Source: Clostridia bacterium
GTDB lineage: Bacteria; Bacillota; Clostridia; Oscillospirales; CAG-272
Length of the DNA stretch: 14,802 nucleotides
NCBI GenBank assembly: GCA_017958845.1
Contig: JAGDBW010000127.1
Span: 1-14,802 of the forward strand
Direction of reading: 5' to 3'
Shown one piece after another: positions 6,415 through 14,802 of the stretch. The translations under genes and the position numbers were made by a program. The notes beneath the pieces are model-generated. The model saw only the letters and a program-made list of their open reading frames with translations, was not told where the DNA came from and did not search any database. Each line of letters starts with the position of its first letter. Within the stretch, counting starts at the first letter, position 1.

Positions 6415-6443
6415 TTGACACTTTTGACAGCGCCTATTACTAT
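6415..6443 (+). promoter_or_regulatory. Candidate dnaN promoter
   Basis: Perfect -35 TTGACA (6415-6420), 17-bp spacer, -10 TACTAT (6438-6443, four of six). A second perfect TTGACA (6424-6429) lies inside the spacer but has no good -10 at the right distance. The start would be near 6450, about 80 bases before dnaN. The promoter overlaps the putative origin-melting elements. Confidence 0.5.
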
Positions 6444-6454
6444 TATTGCTATTT
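6434..6454. promoter_or_regulatory. Candidate DnaA-trio / unwinding element
   Basis: The plus strand reads CTA TTA CTA TTA TTG CTA TTT. The opposite strand, read 3' to 5', is GAT AAT GAT AAT AAC GAT AAA, which resembles the DnaA-trio repeats (3'-GAT-type triplets) of the Bacillus basal unwinding system. A GCGC patch and two box-sized 9-mers sit directly to its left, the same order as box, GC cluster, trios. Confidence 0.55.
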
Positions 6455-6530
6455 CTTTTATCCTTTCCTGTTCGTTTTTCTCCGCCAAAGTTCACATGAG
6501 GCGATCATCTTCGCCTGAAAGGGGTCTGTT

Positions 6531-7682
6531 ATGTACATCATCTTCAACAAAAAAACGCTACTCGAAAATCTCCTGCCCGCGATGGGCACCGTCTCCACCA
6601 AAAACACCATCACCACCATCGAGGGCGTGCTGATCGAAACGCTGGGCGGCACGACCGTGCGTCTGTCGACCTATGACATGAGCAAAGGCGTGCGCGTCAC
6701 CTTTGAGGCGCTCGAGGTCATCGAGGAGGGCAGCTATATCCTCAACGCACAGCGCTTTTTGCAGATCGTCAAGCTGCTGGGAGGCGAAGAGATCACCCTC
6801 AAAGTGGACGACAAATTCAACGGGACGGTCTCCTCGGAGACAGCCAGTTTTTCGCTGTATGCGCTGCGCGGAGAGGACTTTCCCACTCTGCCGGAGCTGA
6901 CAGGAAAACGCGGCTTTGCCGTCTCCTCTTCGGTCATCCGGTCGCGTATCGCCCGCGTGATGCACTCGGTGGCCGAGCAGGACAACCGCCCCATGCTCTG
7001 CGGCGTGTTTTTTAAGATCGAAGGACAAAAGATGGAGATCGTCTCCTGCGACGGCTATTCGCTGTCCGTGTGCAGCGTCAGCTGCGATATCGAGGACGTG
7101 GGCGAGGAGGCCGGCGACAAGTTCAGCTTTATCCTGCCGGGCGCTTCGCTCAACGAACTGACCAAGATCCTGCCCGACACCCCGGACAAGATCCGCATCA
7201 TGCTGGCGAGAAAGCACGCGGTGATCCTCATCGATAGGCTCATCTTCTTTACCCGTATGATCGACAGCGAATATCTGGACTATCAGAAGATCATGCCGAG
7301 AGAACAGACCATCTTTGCGACCGTCAACCGCGAGCGGCTGCTGGACGGGCTGGAAAGAGCCAATCTCATCGCCGACGAAAAGATCCAGGGCTCGAGCAAG
7401 AGCTACGTCAAGATGAGCGTCAAAGACGACACGCTCTCCCTCTCCTCCACGTCGGTCAACGGCCGCGTCTATGACGAGATGACCTGCGAGCACACGGGCG
7501 AAGACCTGCAGATCGGCTTTAACTGCCGGTATCTGATCAACAACGTGCGCGCCTCCTCGGGCGAGGAGATCGTCCTGGCCTTTAAGTCCCCGACCCAGAG
7601 CATGACCATCGAGCCCAAAGAGAAAAAAGAAAACGAGAGTTTCTTTTATATGCTGCTGCCGGTCCGCATGACGGAGGCGTGA
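6531..7682 (+). CDS. dnaN: DNA polymerase III subunit beta (sliding clamp)
   Basis: A 383-residue clamp, slightly longer than the typical 366-378. It begins MYIIFNKKTLLENLLPAMGTVS. It has the three-repeat clamp organisation, recognisable from LSTYDMSKGVRV (near 46-57), NRPMLCGVFFKIEG (near 151-164), SCDGYSLSVCS (near 170-180) and the terminal FFYMLLPVRM, which lines the partner-binding pocket. It forms a ring dimer that tethers DNA polymerase III and recruits other replication and repair proteins. The ATG follows GAAAGGGG at good spacing. recF begins ten bases after its stop. Its own promoter probably lies in the origin region, with possible readthrough from dnaA, as no terminator is visible between them. 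Confidence 0.98.
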   Translation: MYIIFNKKTLLENLLPAMGTVSTKNTITTIEGVLIETLGGTTVRLSTYDMSKGVRVTFEALEVIEEGSYILNAQRFLQIVKLLGGEEITLKVDDKFNGTVSSETASFSLYALRGEDFPTLPELTGKRGFAVSSSVIRSRIARVMHSVAEQDNRPMLCGVFFKIEGQKMEIVSCDGYSLSVCSVSCDIEDVGEEAGDKFSFILPGASLNELTKILPDTPDKIRIMLARKHAVILIDRLIFFTRMIDSEYLDYQKIMPREQTIFATVNRERLLDGLERANLIADEKIQGSSKSYVKMSVKDDTLSLSSTSVNGRVYDEMTCEHTGEDLQIGFNCRYLINNVRASSGEEIVLAFKSPTQSMTIEPKEKKENESFFYMLLPVRMTEA

Positions 7683-7692
7683 CGGCCGCCGC

Positions 7693-8784
7693 ATGAAACT
7701 GTCCTATCTGAAAGCAAAGGACTTTAGAAACATCCGGGAGACGACCCTCACCTTTGGCGAAGGGGTCAACGTCCTGTGCGGCGAAAACGGCCAGGGAAAG
7801 ACCAACGCCCTGGAGTGTCTCTATCTCTTTTCGCGCGGGCGGAGTTTCAGAGCCGGGGGCGAAGCGGAGATGGTGCGCTTTGGCGCGGGGGGCTTTTCGG
7901 CCGAGATCGGCTTTGTGACCGGCGGGCGGGACCATACGCTCGTCTGGCGCTACTTTGACGGGCGGCACAAACGGATCCACAACGGGTTTGAGGTAGAAAA
8001 GATCGGGGAGTTTATCGGTCTTTTCAGAGCCGTTTTGTTTTCGCCCGACCATCTGCGGCTGGTCAAGGGCTCGCCCGACGCCCGGCGCGAGTTTCTCAAC
8101 GTGGCCGTCTCTCAGATCGACCATGAGTATACGGCCCTCTACGTCCGGTTCAGACACATCCTCGACAACCGCAATACCCTGCTCCGCTTTGCGCAAAAAA
8201 ACCTGTACGTCGATCCGGCGGAGCTCACCGCCTGGACAGAACAGCTGGCGGACGTCAGCGCGCGTCTGGCCGTCAAACGAAAGGCCTACGTCGACGAGCT
8301 CGGCCGCTTTGCGCCTGTGTTTTTGCGGGAGATATCGGGCGGCCGCGACGAGCTGAGCGTCTCCTATGACAGCTGTGTCGGCGGAGAGGACGAGGCCTCG
8401 ATCAGGGACGCGTATCTGGCGGCGTTTGAAGCCGAGCGTCCGCGCGAGGCGGCGGCCGGCTATTCGCTGTTTGGCGTCCACCGGGACGATTTGCGTCTCA
8501 CGATCAACGGCGCGGACGCCCGCACCTTTGCCTCTCAGGGGCAGCAGCGCTCGGTCGTCTTGGCGCTCAAGACCGCCGAAGGCGAAGTATGCAAAAAGAT
8601 CTGCGGCGAGTATCCCGTCTTTTTGTTTGACGACGTGCTGTCGGAGCTGGACGAGCGCCGCCGCGCCTACGTGACGGAAAATATCAAAGACAAGCAGATC
8701 ATCGTCACCTCCTGCGACAGAGAGATCGACGGCGACGCCCGCACCATCCTGGTCCGCGACGGCGTCTACTGTCCCGCGGAGTGA
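7693..8784 (+). CDS. recF: DNA replication and repair protein RecF
   Basis: A 363-residue SMC-like ATPase of normal length. Walker A is GENGQGKTN (30-38), followed by SRGRSFRA (47-54). The ABC signature is SQGQQR (281-286), and Walker B with D-loop is FLFDDVLSELD (310-320). RecF helps load RecA at gaps through the RecFOR pathway, acting on DNA at stalled forks. The start is ten bases after dnaN with no close ribosome site; GGAGG inside the dnaN end lies about 15 nt upstream, so translation is probably coupled to dnaN. Many Firmicutes have a small S4-domain gene (yaaA) between dnaN and recF; there is no room for it here. Confidence 0.98.
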   Translation: MKLSYLKAKDFRNIRETTLTFGEGVNVLCGENGQGKTNALECLYLFSRGRSFRAGGEAEMVRFGAGGFSAEIGFVTGGRDHTLVWRYFDGRHKRIHNGFEVEKIGEFIGLFRAVLFSPDHLRLVKGSPDARREFLNVAVSQIDHEYTALYVRFRHILDNRNTLLRFAQKNLYVDPAELTAWTEQLADVSARLAVKRKAYVDELGRFAPVFLREISGGRDELSVSYDSCVGGEDEASIRDAYLAAFEAERPREAAAGYSLFGVHRDDLRLTINGADARTFASQGQQRSVVLALKTAEGEVCKKICGEYPVFLFDDVLSELDERRRAYVTENIKDKQIIVTSCDREIDGDARTILVRDGVYCPAE

Positions 8785-8834
8785 CGGCGGCGCGGCCGCT
8801 CTTGTGTAAACGCCCGGGGGACGGCTCGCCGGGA

Positions 8835-8852
8835 CCGGGGGACGTCCTCCGG
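8835..8852. repeat. GC-rich palindrome after recF
   Basis: CCGGGGGACGTCCTCCGG is self-complementary across its full length, with one G-T pair on each side of the centre avoided only by wobble. It is flanked by CGCC (left) and GGCG (right), which could extend the stem through internal loops. Only a weak T-stretch follows (8861-8863), so it is at best a poor terminator for dnaN-recF. Confidence 0.4.
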
Positions 8853-8911
8853 CCGGGCGGTTTGGTCTATCGGATCCCCGTTCGGTTTTTGATCGGGCTG
8901 TTTGGATCGGT

Positions 8912-8940
8912 TTGCTTTTTTATATCTATATCGGTTTATT
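8912..8940 (+). promoter_or_regulatory. Candidate promoter for remB-gyrB-gyrA
   Basis: TTGCTT (8912-8917), 17-bp spacer, TTTATT (8935-8940, four of six to TATAAT). The -35 is the same hexamer as in the glycosyltransferase promoter. It lies in the AT-rich island between recF and remB, giving a leader of about 130 nt. Confidence 0.4.
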
Positions 8941-8968
8941 CTTTTATCTTTTTTATATCTGTATCCGG
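8915..8968. repeat. AT-rich 20-bp direct repeat pair
   Basis: CTTTTTTATATCTATATCGG (8915-8934) is repeated at 8948-8968 as the same sequence with one substitution and one inserted C before GG. The start-to-start distance is 33 bp, about three helical turns, so both copies face the same side of DNA. Confidence 0.85.
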
Positions 8969-9074
8969 CTGATCCCGGCGTTTGGCCGCGGAGCACGCGG
9001 GACAGAAAAAACGCGGGATGCGCCGAGCCGGCGTTTCGGTTTTCGGACGGGGCCCGCCCCGGGAAAGGAAAGAT

Positions 9075-9404
9075 ATGTATCTGCACGTCGGGTCCGGCGA
9101 GACGGTCAAGCCGGAAAAGATCGTGGGCATCTTTGATCTGGACAACGTGACCGCCTCCTCGGTCTCCCGCGCCTATCTCACGCGGGCAGAAAAAGAAGGC
9201 CGCACACGCGCCAGGCCGGGCGAGCTGCCAAAGTGCTTTGTGCTGCTGGCGGAGCCGCGCCGGCGCAAAGCCGGCAAAAGAGGCCCCGCCGCCCCGCGCC
9301 GACAGGGAGAAAAAGACGAGATCTTCTTTCTCCGTATCTCCTCCGCGAGCCTGCGCGCCCGCGCCGAAAACAATGACACAGCGACGGCGGACCTGCCGTT
9401 CTGA
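9075..9404 (+). CDS. remB: RemB / DUF370 family protein (YaaB-like)
   Basis: 109 residues. The N-terminus MYLHVGSGETVKPEKIVGIFDLDNV (first 25) and the C-terminal IFFLRISSASLRARA (83-97) match the DUF370/RemA-RemB family. The position between recF and gyrB is that of Bacillus yaaB (remB). RemA and RemB are implicated in control of biofilm matrix genes in Bacillus; RemA is a DNA-binding oligomer. Family members are usually about 80-90 residues; the extra length here is a Lys/Arg-rich insert at about 61-82 (PRRRKAGKRGPAAPRRQGEK). The ATG follows GGAAAGGAA. gyrB begins 30 bases downstream, so they are probably co-transcribed. The target genes in this organism cannot be inferred. Confidence 0.88.
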   Translation: MYLHVGSGETVKPEKIVGIFDLDNVTASSVSRAYLTRAEKEGRTRARPGELPKCFVLLAEPRRRKAGKRGPAAPRRQGEKDEIFFLRISSASLRARAENNDTATADLPF

Positions 9405-11354
<1,950 letters not shown>

Positions 11355-11366
11355 CGGGAGAAAAGC

Positions 11367-14012
11367 ATGGAAAAACATACGCACGAAGCGGACTCGCTGG
11401 AGTTTGCCAATCAGAAGATCGTCGGCCGCAACATGGAGCGCGAGGTCAAACAGTCGTTTATCGACTATTCGATGAGCGTCATCACGGCCCGCGCCCTGCC
11501 GGATATCCGCGACGGTATGAAACCCGGTCAGCGTCGGATCCTCTACGCCATGTATGAGGATCATCTCACCTACAACCACCCGTTCCGCAAGTCCGCCACC
11601 ACGGTCGGCAACGTGCTGGGCCGCTATCACCCCCACGGCGACGCCGCGGTCTATATGACCATGGTACGCATGGCGCAGCCCTTTTCGCTGCGCTATCCGC
11701 TCATCGAAGGACACGGAAACTTCGGCAACGTGGACGGCGACCCCCCCGCCGCCTACCGGTACACCGAGGCCCGCATGGCCAGGATGGCCGACCTGATGAT
11801 GGGCGACATCGAAAAGGAAGTCGTCCCCTTTGTCGGCAACTTTGACAACACCCGGCGCGAGCCGACGGTGCTGCCCTCCCGCTTTCCCAATATTCTGCTC
11901 AACGGGTCGATCGGCATCGCGGTCGGCATGGCCACCAACATCCCGCCCCACAACCTGGGCGAGGTGGTGGACGGCACCATCTACCGCATCCGTCACCCCG
12001 CGTGCACGACGGTCGAGCTGATGCAGTTTGTCAAAGGGCCGGACTTTCCCACCCGCGGGATCGTCTACGGCTCGGCGGGCATCCGCCAGGCCTATGAGAC
12101 CGGCCGCGGACGGCTGATGGTGCGCGCGCGCTGCCGCGTGGAGGACGAACATCACCGCATCATCGTCTCCGAGATCCCCTACGCGGTCAACAAGTCGCTT
12201 TTGGTCGAAGGCATCGCCGATCTGGTCAAGGACAAAAAGGTCGAGGGCATCACCGACATCCGCGACGAGAGCGGCCGCGCCGGCATGCGCATCGTCATCG
12301 AGTACCGCCGGGACGCCAACGGCGACGTGGTGCTCAACCAGCTCTACAAGTACTCGATGCTCCAGACCACCTTTGCCGTCAATATGCTGATGCTGGTCGG
12401 CGGAGAGCCCAAGATCATGCCGCTGCCGGCGATCCTGGACGAGTATATCAAGTTTCAGGAAGGGATCATCCGCCGCCGCACCGAGTTTGATCTGGCCAAG
12501 GCACAGCGCGAGATGCACATCTACGAGGGCTATCACATCGCGCTCGGCCACATCGACGAGATCATCGAGATCATCAAGAAGAGCGACTCCGTCGCCGACG
12601 CCAAAGGCAAACTCATGGACGCTTTCGATCTCTCCGACGCGCAGGCGCAGGCCATCGTCGAGATGACCCTCGGCCGTCTGTCGGGTCTGGAGAGACAGAA
12701 GATCGAAGACCGCCTGACCAAACTGGAGGCCCAGGTGGCCGAGCTGACCCTGATCCTCGGCGACGAGGGGCGGCTGCTGGATATCCTGGTCGACGAGCTG
12801 TCCGAGATCAAACAGAAGTTTGGCGACGAGCGACGCACCGAGCTGGTGGAGGCCGCTCTGGACGACATCGAGGACGAGGACCTGATCGAGCGGCACACCT
12901 GCGTGCTGACCGTCTCGCACACCGGCTACATCAAACGCCAGCGCGCCGACGTCTACACCGCGCAGAACAGAGGCGGCAAGGGCGTGATCGGCATGGCCAC
13001 CAAAGAAGAAGACTACGTCGAGGACGTCATCGTCGCCAACAGCCACAGTCTTCTGATGATGTTTACCAACTTTGGCCGCGTCTACACCAAAAAGGCCTAC
13101 CGCATCCCCGAGGCGGGCCGCACCGCCAAGGGCACCAATATCGCCAACCTGCTCTCGCTGTTGGACAGCGAGCATCTGACCGCCATCATCCCGATCGACA
13201 AACTGGTCGAAGAAGACTATCTGACCATGGTCACCCGCCGCGGCATCATCAAGCGCACGTCCCTGTCCGAGTTTGTCTATCAGCGCAAGAGCGGCAAAAA
13301 AGCCATCTCGCTCGACGAGGGAGACGAGCTGCTGTTTGTGCGGCACACCAACGGAAAGAACGAGCTGCTCATCGCCACCCGCGACGGCTCGGCCGTCCGC
13401 TTTGCCGAAGAGGAGGCGCGCCCGATGGGACGCACCGCCCGCGGCGTGCGCGGCATCCGCCTGCGCGGAGACGACCGCGTCATCGGCGTGGCCGCCGTAG
13501 AAGAAGGAAAAGATCTGTTGACCCTGACCGAGCGCGGCATCGGAAAGCGGACGCCGTTTGACGACTTCCGCACCATGAAGAACCGCGGCGGCCACGGCGT
13601 CACCTGCCACAACCTCTCGGACAAGACCGGGCCGCTCGCGGCCATCGCCGCCGTGTCCGGAGAGGACGACATCATGATCATCACCGACGAGGGCGTCATC
13701 ATCCGCGTGCCGGTGGCGGGCATCCCCGTCTACTCGCGCACCGCCGGAGGCGTGATCGTGATGCGCACCTCGGGCGACGCGAGGATCAAGACCTTTGCCC
13801 GTGTCGAGCGCGACGAGGAGATCGAACAGCAGGCCAAAGAGGCCGCCGATCATCTGGGAGACGAGCTGCCGGACGAAGACGAGGTCGAGGAGACCGGGAC
13901 CGCGGCGGCCGGGGCCGACGCGCCGATGGAAGACGAGGCGGGACCGGCCGGGGACGACGACTTTGACGAGGGCGAGACCGACGAAGAAGACCGCGCGCAA
14001 AGCGAAACGTAA
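11367..14012 (+). CDS. gyrA: DNA gyrase subunit A
   Basis: 881 residues. The catalytic tyrosine is Tyr132 in [10 protein letters not shown]. The winged-helix region reads [18 protein letters not shown], so the positions equivalent to E. coli Ser83 and Asp87 are Ala93 and Met97. A GyrA-box, QNRGGKG (533-539), opens the C-terminal beta-pinwheel that wraps DNA, confirming gyrase rather than ParC. The last 65 or so residues form an acidic tail ([30 protein letters not shown]). Acidic tails in other GyrA proteins tune wrapping and supercoiling. The ATG at 11367 follows GGGAGAAAA, 12 bases after gyrB. The last gene of the unit starts only 6 bases downstream. Confidence 0.99.
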   Translation: MEKHTHEADSLEFANQKIVGRNMEREVKQSFIDYSMSVITARALPDIRDGMKPGQRRILYAMYEDHLTYNHPFRKSATTVGNVLGRYHPHGDAAVYMTMVRMAQPFSLRYPLIEGHGNFGNVDGDPPAAYRYTEARMARMADLMMGDIEKEVVPFVGNFDNTRREPTVLPSRFPNILLNGSIGIAVGMATNIPPHNLGEVVDGTIYRIRHPACTTVELMQFVKGPDFPTRGIVYGSAGIRQAYETGRGRLMVRARCRVEDEHHRIIVSEIPYAVNKSLLVEGIADLVKDKKVEGITDIRDESGRAGMRIVIEYRRDANGDVVLNQLYKYSMLQTTFAVNMLMLVGGEPKIMPLPAILDEYIKFQEGIIRRRTEFDLAKAQREMHIYEGYHIALGHIDEIIEIIKKSDSVADAKGKLMDAFDLSDAQAQAIVEMTLGRLSGLERQKIEDRLTKLEAQVAELTLILGDEGRLLDILVDELSEIKQKFGDERRTELVEAALDDIEDEDLIERHTCVLTVSHTGYIKRQRADVYTAQNRGGKGVIGMATKEEDYVEDVIVANSHSLLMMFTNFGRVYTKKAYRIPEAGRTAKGTNIANLLSLLDSEHLTAIIPIDKLVEEDYLTMVTRRGIIKRTSLSEFVYQRKSGKKAISLDEGDELLFVRHTNGKNELLIATRDGSAVRFAEEEARPMGRTARGVRGIRLRGDDRVIGVAAVEEGKDLLTLTERGIGKRTPFDDFRTMKNRGGHGVTCHNLSDKTGPLAAIAAVSGEDDIMIITDEGVIIRVPVAGIPVYSRTAGGVIVMRTSGDARIKTFARVERDEEIEQQAKEAADHLGDELPDEDEVEETGTAAAGADAPMEDEAGPAGDDDFDEGETDEEDRAQSET

Positions 14013-14018
14013 CGAACA

Positions 14019-14672
14019 ATGAAAAAACGGCTGTTTTTGTGGTTCTTGATCCCCGCGCTGCTCCTGTGCGGCTGCCGGGCCACCGACGGGCTGCGGACAG
14101 AGCCGCCCGCCGCGGACGAGGAGATCCTCGCGGCGGTGCGCGACCTCTTGCCGCGGGCGGAGGAGATCAACCGGCTGTTCTTCTTCGACGGTATCCCCGC
14201 CGAGGAGGGGGGCCTGGTCGACGGCGCGTATACCGAAGTCTCGCGCGCTTTTCTGGCCGAGTGGGGCTTTGTCGATCTCGCGTCGGTGCGCGCGCGCGTG
14301 CGCGCCGTCTACTCGGAGGGAGCGACCAGAGACCTGTTTGAATTGGCCGTCGACTTTTCGACCGAGGGGGGCGTGCGCCCCGCCTATCTGCGCGACCTGA
14401 CCGAAAAGAGGGACGGGCGCGACGTCTTTGTGTGTCTGATGGTCTCCGACGCGGGGCTGCACGAGACGTTTGATACGGTGGTCTACGACCTTTTGTCGAT
14501 CACGATCCTCCAAAAGAGCGCCGGCACCGCCCGCGTCAGTCTCTCGGCCGTCGTCACCGACGCCGACGGACATTCGCAGCAGCGCACCCGCACGCTGGGG
14601 CTGTGCCGCGAGAGCGACGGATGGAAGCTCGACACGCTCTCGGTCATGAAGTACTTTGAAGCCCCGCAGTAA
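14019..14672 (+). CDS. Small lipoprotein of unknown function downstream of gyrA
   Basis: 217 residues. The N-terminus MKKRLFLWFLIPALLLCGC is a type II signal peptide: basic start, hydrophobic core and lipobox LCGC with the modified Cys at residue 19. A lipid-anchored protein outside the cytoplasmic membrane is therefore expected. The mature part has an acidic helix-like stretch (EEILAAVRDLLPRAEEINRL, from about 34). Its C-terminal half alternates strands (LSITILQ, ARVSLSAVVTDADG, TLGLCRESDGWKLDTLSVM), somewhat like the NTF2-like or small lipoprotein folds with a terminal DGWKLD strand. I do not recognise the family and give no function. The start is 6 bases after the gyrA stop with no strong ribosome site, so translation is probably coupled to gyrA. 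Codon use matches its neighbours. Confidence 0.82.
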   Translation: MKKRLFLWFLIPALLLCGCRATDGLRTEPPAADEEILAAVRDLLPRAEEINRLFFFDGIPAEEGGLVDGAYTEVSRAFLAEWGFVDLASVRARVRAVYSEGATRDLFELAVDFSTEGGVRPAYLRDLTEKRDGRDVFVCLMVSDAGLHETFDTVVYDLLSITILQKSAGTARVSLSAVVTDADGHSQQRTRTLGLCRESDGWKLDTLSVMKYFEAPQ

Positions 14673-14729
14673 GCGAAGCGCCGCACGGGCGACGGCCGGC
14701 CGCGCCGATACCTGAGCGCCGCCGACCCC

Positions 14730-14768
14730 CGCACCGAACGCCCGCACCGACCGCCCGCGCCGGCCGCC
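14730..14768. repeat. 13-bp imperfect tandem repeat, three units
   Basis: Units CGCACCGAACGCC, CGCACCGACCGCC and CGCGCCGGCCGCC run head to tail. They share CGCxCCGxxCGCC. No coding frame is supported in 14673-14802. The plus strand here is C-rich. Confidence 0.75.
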
Positions 14769-14785
14769 CCGCCGCCGGGCGGCCG
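14761..14785. repeat. Strong inverted repeat after the lipoprotein gene
   Basis: CGGCCGCCC (14761-14769) pairs perfectly with GGGCGGCCG (14777-14785) around a 7-nt loop. No T-run follows on the plus strand, so it does not look like a standard intrinsic terminator, though it would be a stable 3' hairpin for the gyrBA transcript. Confidence 0.6.
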
Positions 14786-14802
14786 CACAGAGGCTCGACA
14801 TA

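Larger units (their letters stand above)
6217..6530. other. Candidate replication origin oriC (dnaA-dnaN intergenic region)
   Basis: No gene is present in these 314 bases. In order they hold: an AT-leaning segment; four TGTG units at 6292, 6305, 6318 and 6330, of which the first and third are consensus DnaA boxes; and a hairpin of GCCGTCTCT (6353-6361) with AGAGACCGGC (6374-6383, one bulged C). Then come GACA-rich sequence (6379-6398), two tandem TTTTGACA 9-mers (6412-6429), GCGC (6430-6433), and a triplet run rich in CTA and TTA (6434-6454) leading into T-rich sequence. Its place between dnaA and dnaN, the boxes and the AT-rich end fit a Firmicutes oriC. Confidence 0.8.

Noticed and set aside
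4885..6495. 536-codon minus-strand frame opposite dnaA
   Set aside because: Antisense shadow of dnaA in the aligned phase; no recognisable domain.
6558..7694. 378-codon minus-strand frame opposite dnaN
   Set aside because: Antisense shadow of dnaN, explained by the same codon bias.

Overview
This window is the chromosomal replication-origin neighbourhood of a GC-rich, endospore-forming member of the Clostridia/Firmicutes. The gene order dnaA, dnaN, recF, remB (DUF370), gyrB, gyrA is the conserved Firmicutes oriC order. The spoVAC-spoVAD-spoVAE operon marks a spore former. Coding regions are strongly GC-biased at third positions. I cannot name a genus from sequence alone; a high-GC gut Clostridia lineage (Oscillospirales or Christensenellales type) is my best guess and is an inference.

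Left arm, 1-1605. A truncated minus-strand gene encodes a Pro/Ala/Glu-rich, probably disordered N-terminus and runs off the left edge. pyrR lies just upstream of it on the same strand. A 514-base gap then holds two near-identical 41-bp direct repeats. Each contains a well-formed SigA-type promoter (TTGCAT, 17 bp, TATAAT) pointing at pyrR. Their leader is an unusual C-run/A-run sequence.

1606-4592. spoVAC, spoVAD and spoVAE form a tight plus-strand operon for the spore dipicolinic-acid channel, preceded by a possible forespore-sigma promoter. It ends in a bidirectional terminator facing a minus-strand GT2 glycosyltransferase related to dolichyl/polyprenyl-phosphate glucosyltransferases. The glycosyltransferase and dnaA are divergent. 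The rpmH-rnpA-yidC cluster often found upstream of dnaA is not here.

4593-7682. dnaA has an extended -10 promoter next to a DnaA-box-like site. The dnaA-dnaN gap looks like the working part of oriC. It holds two consensus DnaA boxes inside a four-member TGTG array of 12-13 bp period, then tandem TTTTGACA 9-mers, a GCGC patch and a run of triplets resembling DnaA-trios. A candidate dnaN promoter overlaps the last part.

7693-14802. recF follows dnaN closely, with no S4-domain yaaA gene between them. A 290-base gap with AT-rich 20-bp direct repeats and a candidate promoter precedes remB, gyrB, gyrA and a small lipoprotein gene, which look like one transcription unit. GyrA has Ala and Met at the two positions that normally anchor quinolones. 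The window ends in GC-rich non-coding sequence with 13-bp tandem repeats and a strong hairpin.

Overall this is mostly core genome. I see no defence system, mobile element, CRISPR array, rRNA or tRNA. The unusual content is in regulatory and origin architecture rather than in new protein families.
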